DNA from: JBNKFV01 sp050289485
GTDB taxonomy: Bacteria; Pseudomonadota; Gammaproteobacteria; Pseudomonadales; Cellvibrionaceae
Direction of reading: 5' to 3'
Assembly: GCA_050289485.1 (NCBI GenBank)
Contig: JBNKFV010000009.1
Coordinates: 434,001 to 498,000 of the forward strand
DNA length: 64,000 nt
Below the pieces are notes generated by a model. The model had not been told where the DNA came from and made no database searches. It was given only the letters and a program-made list of their open reading frames with translations. Shown piece after piece: positions 43,644-53,080 of the stretch (positions are counted from its first letter, which is position 1; every line of letters starts with the position of its first letter). Both the position numbers and the translations under genes were made by a program.

Positions 43644-44843
43644 ATGTCCCAGTTTGATGACATTCGGCCCTATCACGATGACGAAGTTCGCCCTACGCTG
43701 GATCGCATTCTTAATGACCCTGAGCTAAGCCACGCCGTGGCCAGTTTCCGCTACCCGGGGTTAACACGGCGTATGCCCTGGTTGATATGCCCGTTGGTAA
43801 AGTGGTATCTCGCCCGGCAGCTGAAGGACGTTCACGACGTTCATAGTTTTCAAACGGTTATCGAGCGTTACATGCAAATCATGCTCGATAAAACCGTATC
43901 TACATTGAGTGTATCGGGGCTGGACAAGCTCGATACCGGCAAAGCCTACCTGTTTATCAGTAACCACCGGGATATCGCGATGGATCCAGCATTGGTAAAC
44001 TGGGTGCTTTACCACAACGGTTTTACGACGCTGCGTATCGCCATTGGTGACAATCTGCTGACCAAGCCTTATGCGTCAGACCTGATGCGCTTGAATAAAA
44101 GCTTTCTGGTGAAGCGTTCAGCGAAGGCTCGCAAAGAAAAACTCGAAGCTGCCAAACACCTGTCGCATTACATTCATCATTCCATTAAAGACGATAACGC
44201 CAATATCTGGATTGCTCAGCGCGAAGGTCGAGCCAAAGATGGTTTTGATGTAACCAACAATGCGATTATCAGTATGTTTGCCCTGCATCGATCAAAAGAA
44301 CAACCGCTGGCTGACTATATTCGCGAGTTAAGCATTGTGCCTGTGTCTATTTCTTACGAGTGGGACCCTTGCGACCAGTCGAAAGCGCGGGAAATGTTTA
44401 CCTTCAAAACCGAGGGCGCGTACAAAAAAGGCGAGCAGGAAGACTTAGCCAGTATCGCCCAGGGTATAGCCGGTCACAAAGGCCGTGTACACTTGGCTTT
44501 TGGCGAGGTGTTGAATGACGAATACGAGAGTACTGATGCGGTAGCACGGGCTATCGAGAACCAAATTATGAACAATTACGTGTTGCATCCCAGTAACGCG
44601 TTTGCCTACCAGGCGCTGCACGGCGAAGCGCCGGATGTTGTGATAGGCGAAGAGCGTATTCCATTTGCCGACGGTCAAGCGCGACAGGTGTGGGCCGATG
44701 AGCTGGTGTTGTTTAACCAGCGTATGGAACAGGTTGGCACCCTGTGGCGCGAAGAATGGCTGGCCATGTACGCCAATCCCATTCACAGTAAGCAGAGATT
44801 GCAACAACTGGATGCTGGCAATACCAGCGCCAAAACTGCCTGA
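43644..44843 (+). CDS. PlsC-like (LPLAT superfamily) acyltransferase
   Basis: 399 residues. The acyltransferase motif is SNHRDIAMDPALV with His108; the acidic residue lies at Asp114 (H-x5-D) instead of the usual H-x4-D, and Asp110 is also present. A later IWIAQREGRAKDG block corresponds to the substrate-binding EGTR-type motif (here REGR). The family esterifies lysophosphatidic acid or related acceptors. About 150 extra C-terminal residues distinguish it from PlsC. No acyl-chain genes are adjacent. Confidence 0.75.
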   Translation: MSQFDDIRPYHDDEVRPTLDRILNDPELSHAVASFRYPGLTRRMPWLICPLVKWYLARQLKDVHDVHSFQTVIERYMQIMLDKTVSTLSVSGLDKLDTGKAYLFISNHRDIAMDPALVNWVLYHNGFTTLRIAIGDNLLTKPYASDLMRLNKSFLVKRSAKARKEKLEAAKHLSHYIHHSIKDDNANIWIAQREGRAKDGFDVTNNAIISMFALHRSKEQPLADYIRELSIVPVSISYEWDPCDQSKAREMFTFKTEGAYKKGEQEDLASIAQGIAGHKGRVHLAFGEVLNDEYESTDAVARAIENQIMNNYVLHPSNAFAYQALHGEAPDVVIGEERIPFADGQARQVWADELVLFNQRMEQVGTLWREEWLAMYANPIHSKQRLQQLDAGNTSAKTA

Positions 44844-44900
44844 GGGCTTCCTACACTTTACGGATAACCCCTGCCGTGTATAGCGGTGGGGTAAGAATGC

Positions 44901-47021
44901 ATGCTTTCCGACGATCTTAAAAAAACCATTCAAACCGCCTACAGTAAATTTTTGGAAGGGCGCGACCTGAAGCCGCGTTACGGCCAGAAGTTGATGATTG
45001 CCGAAATTGCCAAAACACTGGGCAATATTGAGCTGGATGATGAAGGCGAACGTACCAGCGAAGGCCATGTTTGTGTGGTAGAAGCGGGTACTGGCACAGG
45101 TAAAACGGTGGCTTACCTGTTGGCGGCCATTCCCATCGCCAGAGCGTTGGGGAAAAAATTGGTGGTATCCACGGCGACGGTGGCGCTGCAAGAGCAAATT
45201 GTTAACAAAGACTTGCCAGAGGTGAAGCGCTACAGCGGTTTGCAATTTAATTTTTCGCTGGCCAAGGGGCGAGGGCGTTACCTCTGTTTGTCTAAGCTCG
45301 ACCGATTGTTGATGGAGCAGGATGCTGTCAATGACCCTACCCGTGCGCTGTACGAAGATGAGCTACCACAGTTAAGCCCAGACGATGTAAAAACCTATCA
45401 ACAGATGGTTGATCAACTGGCGTCCAGCCAGTGGGACGGTGACCGCGACGCCTGGATAACCCCGCTTGAAGGTCCAACCTGGCAGCGGGTAACCACCGAT
45501 CACCGTCAGTGTACTGGGCGCCGTTGTTCTAATGTGGCCAGTTGCAGCTTTTTGAAGTCGCGCGATTCACTGGGCAGTGTTGATGTGATCGTTGCCAACC
45601 ACGACCTGGTATTGGCCGACTTGGCGTTGGGTGGCGGGGCAATTCTGCCCGCACCGGCAGATAGCTTATATATTTTTGATGAAGGGCATCATTTGCCCGA
45701 GAAAGCGCTCAATCACTTCGCCTGCCATGGCCGTACGATTGCCACTACCCGATGGCTCGATCAATGTATTAAAAGTCTGCCGGAAATGCTGGGCCAAATC
45801 AGCGGTGCGGGTAATATTGACCGCTATGCCGAGCAGTTGCCTGCTGAATTGGCCACCACCAAACGTAATATGGAGCTGGTGTGGCCGCAGTTGCAGCAGT
45901 ATACCGACACGCTCGAGCCAGGCGGTGATAACGCGCCCCGCTACCGCTTCGAACAGGGTGTTGTTGGTGAAGACCTGCGCTTGATTGCGAAAGAACTTAA
46001 AGAAGGATTTGAGCGCCTTACCGATTTGCTGTCGCGCATGACGCGTGAGGTGGAAGATGCCCTTGAAGACCGTCATTGCGATGTGCCTGCGGTAGACCTC
46101 GAAGCCTGGTACCCCGTGCTGGGGAACTGGCAGGGGCGGGCTGAGGCCAGCCTTGAATTGTGGGCCAGTTATGCCATCGAAGATGCCGCTGATGCGGTGC
46201 CCAAAGCCCGTTGGCTTACCTTGGTAGACACAGGCGCTTATGTCGATATTGAGGTGTGTTCGAGCCCCATTTTAGCTGCTAAAACGCTGGCTTATAGTTT
46301 GTGGCAAAGTTGTTGTGGCGCGGTGGTTACCTCTGCCACGCTCACCGCGCTGGGTAACTTTCAGCGCTATAAAATGCGCGCCGGTACGCCAGAAAACAGC
46401 TGTTATACGGTCGTGCCCAGCCCGTTTGATTTTGCCCGCGCTGAATTGCACATTCCTAACGAAGCCAGCGATGCCAGCAATGCAGCGCAACATACCCTGG
46501 CTATCAGCGATCATTTGCCCACTATTCTCGACTCTGCTAACGGCAGCCTGGTGTTGTTTTCATCGCGCCGGCAAATGCGCGATGTTTATCAGGCACTGCC
46601 TATACCTTGGCAGGAGCGTATTCTTACGCAAGACGACGGCTCCAAACAGGCTTTGCTCAAACAGCACCGAGAACACGTCGATGCAGGCAAAGGCAGTGTG
46701 TTGTTCGGGCTGGCCAGTTTTGCCGAAGGGCTCGATTTGCCTGGCGCTTATTGCGAGCACGTAGTGATTGCCAAAATCCCATTTTCGGTACCCGATGATC
46801 CCGTAGAGGCAGCACTTGCCGAGTGGATCGAAAAGCGCGGCGGTAACGCCTTTATGGAAATTACCGTACCGGATGCGGCCATTAAGCTATTACAGGCCTG
46901 TGGCCGCCTGCTACGTACCGAAAAAGACGCTGGCAAAATCACTATTATGGACGATCGCCTGCTCACACGGCGCTATGGCAAGGCTATTTTGAACTCATTG
47001 CCACCCTTCAAGCGGGTGTAA
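44901..47021 (+). CDS. dinG: ATP-dependent DNA helicase DinG
   Basis: 706 residues, superfamily 2 XPD-like 5'-3' helicase that unwinds R-loops and damaged forks. Walker A EAGTGTGKT (61-69), DEGH box at 260-263, motif VI LQACGRLLRTE. The four cluster cysteines are Cys129, Cys204, Cys209 and Cys215, so a [4Fe-4S] cluster is expected. No LexA-type CTGT-N8-ACAG box is seen in the short gap upstream, so SOS control is not evident. Confidence 0.94.
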   Translation: MLSDDLKKTIQTAYSKFLEGRDLKPRYGQKLMIAEIAKTLGNIELDDEGERTSEGHVCVVEAGTGTGKTVAYLLAAIPIARALGKKLVVSTATVALQEQIVNKDLPEVKRYSGLQFNFSLAKGRGRYLCLSKLDRLLMEQDAVNDPTRALYEDELPQLSPDDVKTYQQMVDQLASSQWDGDRDAWITPLEGPTWQRVTTDHRQCTGRRCSNVASCSFLKSRDSLGSVDVIVANHDLVLADLALGGGAILPAPADSLYIFDEGHHLPEKALNHFACHGRTIATTRWLDQCIKSLPEMLGQISGAGNIDRYAEQLPAELATTKRNMELVWPQLQQYTDTLEPGGDNAPRYRFEQGVVGEDLRLIAKELKEGFERLTDLLSRMTREVEDALEDRHCDVPAVDLEAWYPVLGNWQGRAEASLELWASYAIEDAADAVPKARWLTLVDTGAYVDIEVCSSPILAAKTLAYSLWQSCCGAVVTSATLTALGNFQRYKMRAGTPENSCYTVVPSPFDFARAELHIPNEASDASNAAQHTLAISDHLPTILDSANGSLVLFSSRRQMRDVYQALPIPWQERILTQDDGSKQALLKQHREHVDAGKGSVLFGLASFAEGLDLPGAYCEHVVIAKIPFSVPDDPVEAALAEWIEKRGGNAFMEITVPDAAIKLLQACGRLLRTEKDAGKITIMDDRLLTRRYGKAILNSLPPFKRV

Positions 47022-47224
47022 TAGCAGCAGCAAAAAGGGTGCGCTGCGTCTTGTTTTGGTTAAATTTTGTACCAATAGTCGTCTGAAGAAGGCCATTAAC
47101 CGTAAAACTATAGCCAAAGGCAGCTTCCAAACCTATAGATATAACGTATCCGTTTAAGTGCGGCCTTCCGTAAATAGTGGGTTCGAGTACAATTTTATTG
47201 TGGGTAAGTTGCAGGTAATGGTTT

Positions 47225-48046
47225 ATGGCGAATGAAATCAGTGGCAGCTTTATCAGTGCTGGGTTGTCGCGTGCAAACCAGCAGGTCGAACAGGCCAGTC
47301 AGCGCTTAAGTTCCGGTTTGCGTATCAATACCGCCGCTGACGATGCTGCCGGTGCGGCGATTGTTAACCGATTAACCTCGCAGGAATCTGAATATTCTCA
47401 GGGCATACGCAATGCCAGTGATGGCATTTCGCAGGCGCAAACCGCTTCTGGCAATTTAACTGCCGTTACTGAAAATTTGCAACGCTTACGCGAGTTGGCA
47501 CTGCAAGCTTCCAATGGCGTATTGCAGGCGTCTGACCGTTCTGCCTTGAATGCCGAGGCGCAGCAACTGCGGCTTGAAGTAGCGCGTATTATTGGCAGCA
47601 GTGAATTTAATGGTCGGCCGTTGTTAAATAACAGTAACCCTGTGAATCTCGTGTTAGGTAGTGGGTTGGCTAACCAAGTGACGATAGAAACACCTGATCT
47701 TGAACAGGTGTTGAGCGATGAATCGTTTTCCAGTATTGACTTTTCCACACCCGAGGGCGCCCGCTCGGCACTTTCTGCCATTGATACCATTCAGCAACAG
47801 GTAGATGATTTTGGCAGCCAGTTGGGGGCTACGGTCAACACGCTGGAGTCCTCCATCAATCAGTTGGGGGTGAATGTGGTGAATACGGCTGAATCCCGTT
47901 CGCGTATTGGTGATGCTGATTTTGCCAAAGAAACGTCTGAGCTTGCACGCGCCGAAATTCAGCGCGATGTAGGCATTGCCGTGCAGGCGCAGGCCAATAA
48001 CCAGCGTGGCGAATATACCTTACGTCTGTTGAGTCAGTTTTCCTGA
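47225..48046 (+). CDS. Short solitary flagellin
   Basis: 273 residues. Conserved flagellin N-terminal part (QRLSSGLRINTAADDAAGAAIVNRLTSQ, RNASDGISQAQTASGNLTAVTENLQRLRELALQASNG) and C-terminal part (SRIGDADFAKETSELARAEI) joined by a very short middle, so only D0/D1 are present. The N terminus (MANEISGSFISAGLSRANQQ) and C terminus (RGEYTLRLLSQFS) diverge from typical filament flagellins. No other flagellar gene is within the window. It may be a minor filament component or a flagellin-like structural protein. Confidence 0.8.
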   Translation: MANEISGSFISAGLSRANQQVEQASQRLSSGLRINTAADDAAGAAIVNRLTSQESEYSQGIRNASDGISQAQTASGNLTAVTENLQRLRELALQASNGVLQASDRSALNAEAQQLRLEVARIIGSSEFNGRPLLNNSNPVNLVLGSGLANQVTIETPDLEQVLSDESFSSIDFSTPEGARSALSAIDTIQQQVDDFGSQLGATVNTLESSINQLGVNVVNTAESRSRIGDADFAKETSELARAEIQRDVGIAVQAQANNQRGEYTLRLLSQFS

Positions 48047-48229
48047 GCCCCTCTGAAAACGGTCTGCGTTGTGTTACGGCGCTTGGTGTTGCTAGTGGGG
48101 ATATTGACGATGGTTCTTTGCAGCCTTTTTCTAATCTGCAAACAGTCTTAGCGGCTACTTAGCAAAGTGGGGCAGCGTTCTATAATAGAGGCCTGACCGT
48201 GAATTTCCTATAATAAGGAGGCGCCCGCC

Positions 48230-48730
48230 ATGAGCATGTCTACCACTGTCGAAAAATATCTGAATCGCCAGAATATTCAATACTCCCTTCTTGAACATCC
48301 TTATTCCAGTACATCAATGCAAGCAGCGCATTCGGCGCATATTACCCCGGCACAAATGGCAAAGGCTGTGATGGTGCGCGGTGATATTGGTTATGTCATG
48401 TGCGTGATACCTGCCTCGCATATGTTGATCGTCAGCTGGCTCAATCGTGAGTTTGCCGGCAACTATATCCTGGTCGAAGAAAATGAACTGGAGTGGCTGT
48501 TTAGTGATTGCGAATTGGGTGCCATACCGGCACTGGGGCAGGCTTACGGTATCCGAGTGGTGTGGGACAGTGCATTGCGCCATGCTGACGATGTTTTCTT
48601 CGAAGCCGGAGATCATCGCCATCTTGTGCATATGCGTGGCACCGGATTTATGGGTATGATGAAACACTTCAAACACGCCACCATTAGTTGTGCACCGGAA
48701 TTAAGTGAATATTATCGGGTGTTGCATTGA
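48230..48730 (+). CDS. YbaK/EbsC-type aminoacyl-tRNA deacylase
   Basis: 166 residues. The family fold is seen in YSLLEHPYSSTSMQAAHSAHITPAQMAKAVMVRGDIGYVMCVIPASHML, with the conserved Lys before a hydrophobic strand. Such free-standing editing proteins hydrolyse mischarged tRNA, or act on D-aminoacyl forms; which tRNA is not evident. A C-terminal stretch (HLVHMRGTGFMGMMKHFKH) is His/Met-rich. AAGGAGG precedes the start. Confidence 0.8.
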   Translation: MSMSTTVEKYLNRQNIQYSLLEHPYSSTSMQAAHSAHITPAQMAKAVMVRGDIGYVMCVIPASHMLIVSWLNREFAGNYILVEENELEWLFSDCELGAIPALGQAYGIRVVWDSALRHADDVFFEAGDHRHLVHMRGTGFMGMMKHFKHATISCAPELSEYYRVLH

Positions 48731-48817
48731 TGAACGAAGGCAGCTTGATAACGTTTTCTCGAAAGCGGAACAAATTGTCTTGATAATCGTTGCTGACAAA
48801 ATATTCACCCGTTGAGG

Positions 48818-48847
48818 TTGTTTTATATTTTCTGTTTGCGTTACACT
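48818..48847 (+). promoter_or_regulatory. Putative promoter of the thi operon
   Basis: TTGTTT (48818-48823) and TACACT (48842-48847), 18 bases apart. The expected transcription start falls a few bases before P1 of the TPP riboswitch, which supports the assignment. Confidence 0.45.
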
Positions 48848-48858
48848 CTGCGCACATT

Positions 48859-48933
48859 CTTGTCGGGGTGCCTGAATTCAGGCTGAGAAATCACCCGTTG
48901 AACCTGTGGGTTAAGACCTGCGTAGGGAACAAG
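48859..48933 (+). promoter_or_regulatory. TPP riboswitch (THI element) of the thi operon
   Basis: P1 arms CTTGT (48859-48863) and ACAAG (48929-48933) enclose the conserved core: TCGGGGTGCC, then AGGCTGAGAAATCACCCGTTG AA CCTG, and CCTGCGTAGGGAAC. These are the hallmark TPP aptamer segments. Binding of thiamin pyrophosphate should turn down the thi genes. The leader to the thiC start is about 240 bases. Confidence 0.95.
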
Positions 48934-48935
48934 GC

Positions 48936-48963
48936 TGGCCGCTTCGGCCACTTCTTTCTTTCT
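48936..48963 (+). terminator. Candidate expression platform hairpin after the riboswitch
   Basis: TGGCCG (48936-48941), loop CTT, CGGCCA (48945-48950), then a pyrimidine tract CTTCTTTCTTTCT. It could act as a weak intrinsic terminator under riboswitch control. A translational mechanism near the thiC ribosome site, 215 bases on, is the alternative. Confidence 0.5.
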
Positions 48964-49175
48964 GTGCTTTTACCCAAGGTTTTAGAAAATTCACAGCCTT
49001 TTTTGCTGGGTTTGCTATTGCCTTGGAAATGTGTTTTTAAACTGTTTTATAAAAAGAAAAAACTGCCACATATACATAGCAGTGTAAACAGTTGCAAAAA
49101 CTATCATGAAAAGTGCAGTGCGTTATGTCTTTGCTTTACTGTGTGCAGCGAGAGCCCCGCGTTACTGGAGGGGTT

Positions 49176-51086
49176 ATGGAAAATTCTGCACAGAGGTTAA
49201 GTGAAGTAGCAAAAGTAGACAGTGCGTCGGTAGCACCGTTTCCACGGTCAAAAAAAATCTACGTTGGCGGTTCACGTGCTGATATACAGGTGCCCATGCG
49301 TCAGATATCGCAAACCGATACCTTGGTTGCGGGTAAGCAGGGGGTGACGACGGCTGAGGAAAACCCCGCCATTACCGTGTACGACACGTCTGGCCCTTAC
49401 ACTGATCCCGATATTCCCATTGATATTCGTTCAGGGTTGCTTTGTGTGCGATCCAACTGGATTGCTGAGCGCAACGATACGGAGATTCTGGCGGAATATT
49501 CCTCTGCTTATGTGAAAGAGCGCGAGCAACAGCCTGAGCTTGCCGCGTTGCGCTTTTCGCTGTCGCGCAAGCCGTTGCGAGCAAAAGGTGGCAATGCTGT
49601 AACGCAGTTGTATTACGCACGGCAGGGTATAGTGACACCAGAAATGGAATATATTGCCATACGCGAAAATCAATTACGTGAACAAATAACTGACGCAGAG
49701 CTTCTTGCGCAACATGCTGGTGAAGCAATGGGTGCAAACATCCCTGCCTATATCACACCGGAATTTGTGCGCGACGAAGTCGCAGCAGGCCGCGCGATTA
49801 TTCCTGCCAATATTAATCACCCAGAGTCGGAACCGATGATTATCGGCCGCAACTTTCTTGTAAAAATCAATGGCAATATTGGCAACTCTGCATTGAATTC
49901 ATCTATTGAAGAAGAAGTGGATAAACTCACGTGGGCTATTCGTTGGGGTGCCGATACGATTATGGATTTATCGACCGGTAAGCATATTCATGAAACCCGC
50001 GAATGGATTGTGCGTAACTCACCTGTGCCGGTGGGTACGGTACCTATTTATCAGGCGTTAGAAAAAGTTAACGGTGTTGCCGAAGATCTTACGTGGGACA
50101 TTTTTCGCGATACGTTAATAGAACAGGCAGAGCAGGGTGTCGATTATTTCACTATTCATGCCGGCGTTCGCCTGGCTTACGTGCCATTAACGGCAGCGCG
50201 CGTTACCGGTATTGTCTCCCGCGGTGGTTCTATTATGGCCAAGTGGTGCTTGGCACATCATCAGGAAAGTTTTTTATACACGCATTTCGATGAAATTTGC
50301 GAAATTATGGCGGCTTACGATGTGAGTGTTTCACTGGGGGATGGATTGCGGCCGGGTTCTGTGGCAGATGCCAACGACCGCGCCCAGTTTGCCGAACTGG
50401 AAACACTGGGGGAGTTAACCCGCAGGGCATGGCAGTATCATGTGCAGGTAATGGTAGAAGGCCCCGGCCATGTACCCATGCAGATGATCAAAGAAAATAT
50501 GGATAAACAGTTGCGTGAATGTGATGAAGCGCCGTTCTATACCCTGGGCCCATTAACCACCGATATCGCACCGGGTTACGATCATATTACCTCTGGTATT
50601 GGTGCGGCTATGATCGGTTGGTATGGCACGGCGATGTTGTGCTATGTCACTCCAAAAGAACATTTGGGTTTGCCCAATAAAGACGATGTAAAGCATGGCA
50701 TTATTACCTATAAAATTGCCGCTCATGCGGCAGATCTGGCAAAAGGGCACCCGGGTGCGCAAGTGCGTGATAACGCATTGAGTAAAGCGCGGTTTGAATT
50801 TCGTTGGGAAGATCAGTTCAATCTGGGGCTGGATCCCGATACTGCCAGAGCCTATCACGATGAAACCCTACCGAAAGATTCCGCCAAGGTTGCCCATTTC
50901 TGCTCCATGTGTGGCCCCAAGTTTTGCTCCATGAAAATATCGCAGGAAGTGCGCGAATACTCACAGCAGCAAACCAATATGGCAACCGATGCAGACACTA
51001 TTCAATTGTTGGATATAGACGCTGAAATGCAGCAGAAAGCCGAGCAGTTTAAAGCTGGCGGCAGTGAGATTTACGTAGAACGTTAA
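49176..51086 (+). CDS. thiC: Phosphomethylpyrimidine synthase ThiC
   Basis: 636 residues from ATG 49176, which follows GGAGGGG (49167-49173); a start at 49113 has no site. Radical SAM enzyme turning aminoimidazole ribotide into HMP-P. The barrel holds family segments such as DTIMDLSTGKHIHETREWI and EGPGHVP, and the cluster motif CSMCGPKFCSMK is at the C terminus. First gene of the riboswitch-controlled operon; thiO follows after 10 bases. Confidence 0.98.
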   Translation: MENSAQRLSEVAKVDSASVAPFPRSKKIYVGGSRADIQVPMRQISQTDTLVAGKQGVTTAEENPAITVYDTSGPYTDPDIPIDIRSGLLCVRSNWIAERNDTEILAEYSSAYVKEREQQPELAALRFSLSRKPLRAKGGNAVTQLYYARQGIVTPEMEYIAIRENQLREQITDAELLAQHAGEAMGANIPAYITPEFVRDEVAAGRAIIPANINHPESEPMIIGRNFLVKINGNIGNSALNSSIEEEVDKLTWAIRWGADTIMDLSTGKHIHETREWIVRNSPVPVGTVPIYQALEKVNGVAEDLTWDIFRDTLIEQAEQGVDYFTIHAGVRLAYVPLTAARVTGIVSRGGSIMAKWCLAHHQESFLYTHFDEICEIMAAYDVSVSLGDGLRPGSVADANDRAQFAELETLGELTRRAWQYHVQVMVEGPGHVPMQMIKENMDKQLRECDEAPFYTLGPLTTDIAPGYDHITSGIGAAMIGWYGTAMLCYVTPKEHLGLPNKDDVKHGIITYKIAAHAADLAKGHPGAQVRDNALSKARFEFRWEDQFNLGLDPDTARAYHDETLPKDSAKVAHFCSMCGPKFCSMKISQEVREYSQQQTNMATDADTIQLLDIDAEMQQKAEQFKAGGSEIYVER

Positions 51087-51096
51087 GGATTGTTTT

Positions 51097-52278
51097 ATGA
51101 AAATAGGGATTGTGGGAGCGGGACTATTAGGGCGTTTGTTAGCCTGGCAGTTGAGCCAGAAAGGACATGTGGTAAGCCTGTTTGACAAAACTGGGTTTGA
51201 TCAACCGCAAGCTGCCGGGTGGGCTGCTGCAGCCATGTTGACACCGTTTAGTGAAGCCCTTACCCACGGTGAACAACTATTAGTGCCTGGGTTGCACAGT
51301 ATTGGTGTATGGAAACGTTGGTTGAAGCAATTATCTCAGCAAAGCGCTAGCGCATTGTCGCTAAACGATTGTGGCAGTTTATTATTAAATCACGCTGCTG
51401 ATCAGGCTGAGTTTTATTGGACACAGCGGCGTTTGCAACGCTTATGTGAAAACCTGCCGGCAGAACAACCGGGCCAGCAGCCATGGGTACAATGTTTGGA
51501 TCGACAGGCATTGATAGCTACCGAGCCGGAACTCATGAATTTTAGTCAGGCATTGTGGTTGCCTTACGAAGCCTGTGTTGATAATCGCCAGTTGTTTGTT
51601 ACGCTCATGCAGGTATTGCGAGAAAAAACACCGGCAGGGCAGGTTCGGTTGTACGACAACACAACGATTACCCGTATCAATCAACACACGGTATTTTCAG
51701 CCTCAGAACAGTGGCAATTTGATCAGGTGGTTGACTGCCGGGGTGTGGGGGCGGCTTCATCCTTAACCTCGTTGCGTGGAGTACGCGGTGAAGTCATCTG
51801 GGTGCATGCACGGGACGTAACGCTGAACCATCCTGTGCGTTTAATGCACCCACGCTATCAATTGTATATATCACCGCGCCCTAATCAGTATTACGTTGTG
51901 GGGGCTACTGAAATTGAAAGCCAATCAACTGCTCCCATCACGGTTCGGTCCACGTTGGAATTGTTGTCGGCGTTGTATTCTGTGCATAAAGGGTTTGCCG
52001 AGGCGCATGTGATTGACGCAATGGCACAATGTCGCCCGGCCTACGCCGATAACCTGCCAGCATTGCTGTGTGGTGGTGAAGGACTATCGCCTCAGCAAGT
52101 GCCAGGTGTACTGCATGTGAACGGGTTGTATCGGCATGGTTATTTGTTGGCACCGCTGTTGGTCGAGCGGGCTGTGCAGTGGCTCGAGCGAAAACAACAA
52201 GTCAATGTGAATTCACAGGAACTGTTGGCTCCGTTTCAAAAAAATACCCTTTATCAAAACTGGTTTGCGAGTGCCTAA
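51097..52278 (+). CDS. thiO: FAD-dependent glycine oxidase ThiO
   Basis: 393 residues. N-terminal dinucleotide fold MKIGIVGAGLLGRLLAWQLS, with a DAO-type C-terminal domain (RPAYADNLPALL, then VNGLYRHGYLLAPLL). ThiO oxidises glycine to dehydroglycine for the thiazole ring and replaces the radical enzyme ThiH. No ThiH is present here, so the pathway should need oxygen. The thiG start follows the stop by one base. Confidence 0.92.
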   Translation: MKIGIVGAGLLGRLLAWQLSQKGHVVSLFDKTGFDQPQAAGWAAAAMLTPFSEALTHGEQLLVPGLHSIGVWKRWLKQLSQQSASALSLNDCGSLLLNHAADQAEFYWTQRRLQRLCENLPAEQPGQQPWVQCLDRQALIATEPELMNFSQALWLPYEACVDNRQLFVTLMQVLREKTPAGQVRLYDNTTITRINQHTVFSASEQWQFDQVVDCRGVGAASSLTSLRGVRGEVIWVHARDVTLNHPVRLMHPRYQLYISPRPNQYYVVGATEIESQSTAPITVRSTLELLSALYSVHKGFAEAHVIDAMAQCRPAYADNLPALLCGGEGLSPQQVPGVLHVNGLYRHGYLLAPLLVERAVQWLERKQQVNVNSQELLAPFQKNTLYQNWFASA

Positions 52279-52279
52279 T

Positions 52280-53074
52280 ATGGAGAAATCATCGTCTTGG
52301 TCGGTGTATGGAAAAACGTTAAACAGCCGTTTGTTTGTGGGGTCTGCGTTATTCTCTTCGCCCGATGTTATGTGTCGCGCAGTAAAGGCCAGTGGCGCAG
52401 AGGTTATTACGCTGGCACTGCGGCGGCAGTCGCATGACCTTTATGCGGGTGAGCAATGGTGGCAGACACTACGCAGTCTCAACTTACAGTTGTTGCCAAA
52501 CACGGCGGGTTGTTACAGCGCCAGTGATGCCATTACGCTGGCCCAAATGGCTCGTGAAATGTTTAATACGCGCTGGATAAAGTTAGAAGTGATTGGCGAT
52601 GAATACAATTTACAGCCAGACCCTTTTGAGCTGCTGGTTGCCGCTAAAGAATTGGTAGCGCAGGATTTTTGTGTATTCCCTTATTGCACCGATGATCTGG
52701 TGTTATGTGAAAAGCTGTTAAGCGTTGGTTGTGAAGTAATAATGCCGTGGGGTGCGCCTATTGGCACGGGGCGTGGTCTAATTAATCCTTACGCGCTATC
52801 GGTATTGCGCCAGCGTTTACCGGATACGCCATTGATTGTTGACGCAGGCTTGGGCAAGCCTTCGCACGCCTGTCAGGCAATGGAGTTGGGTTACGACGCC
52901 GTATTGTTGAATACGGCAATTGCTCAGGCCGATGATCCGGTACAGATGGCGAACGGGTTTAAGCAGGCGGTAATGGCAGGGCGCCAGGGCTACCTGGCCG
53001 GCGCCATGCCCGAGCGGCAAACCGCTGCGGCCAGTACCCCAACGTTAGGTAAGCCATTTTGGCAACAGGTGTGA
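52280..53074 (+). CDS. thiG: Thiazole synthase ThiG
   Basis: 264 residues from ATG 52280; an in-frame TTG at 52265 overlaps thiO and has no site. TIM-barrel enzyme joining deoxyxylulose phosphate, dehydroglycine and ThiS-bound sulfur. The Schiff-base lysine is in TRWIKLEVIGD, and the barrel end has VIMPWGAPIGTGRGL, VDAGLGKPSHA and LNTAIAQADDPV. Position after thiO is consistent with its supply of dehydroglycine. Confidence 0.95.
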   Translation: MEKSSSWSVYGKTLNSRLFVGSALFSSPDVMCRAVKASGAEVITLALRRQSHDLYAGEQWWQTLRSLNLQLLPNTAGCYSASDAITLAQMAREMFNTRWIKLEVIGDEYNLQPDPFELLVAAKELVAQDFCVFPYCTDDLVLCEKLLSVGCEVIMPWGAPIGTGRGLINPYALSVLRQRLPDTPLIVDAGLGKPSHACQAMELGYDAVLLNTAIAQADDPVQMANGFKQAVMAGRQGYLAGAMPERQTAAASTPTLGKPFWQQV

Positions 53075-53080
53075 GCGGCA

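Noticed and set aside
44844..44900. LexA box before dinG
   Set aside because: No CTGT-N8-ACAG pattern is present in the short gap before the gene.
47181..47200. GGGTTCGAGTACA resembling a tRNA T-arm
   Set aside because: No acceptor, anticodon or D arm can be folded around it.
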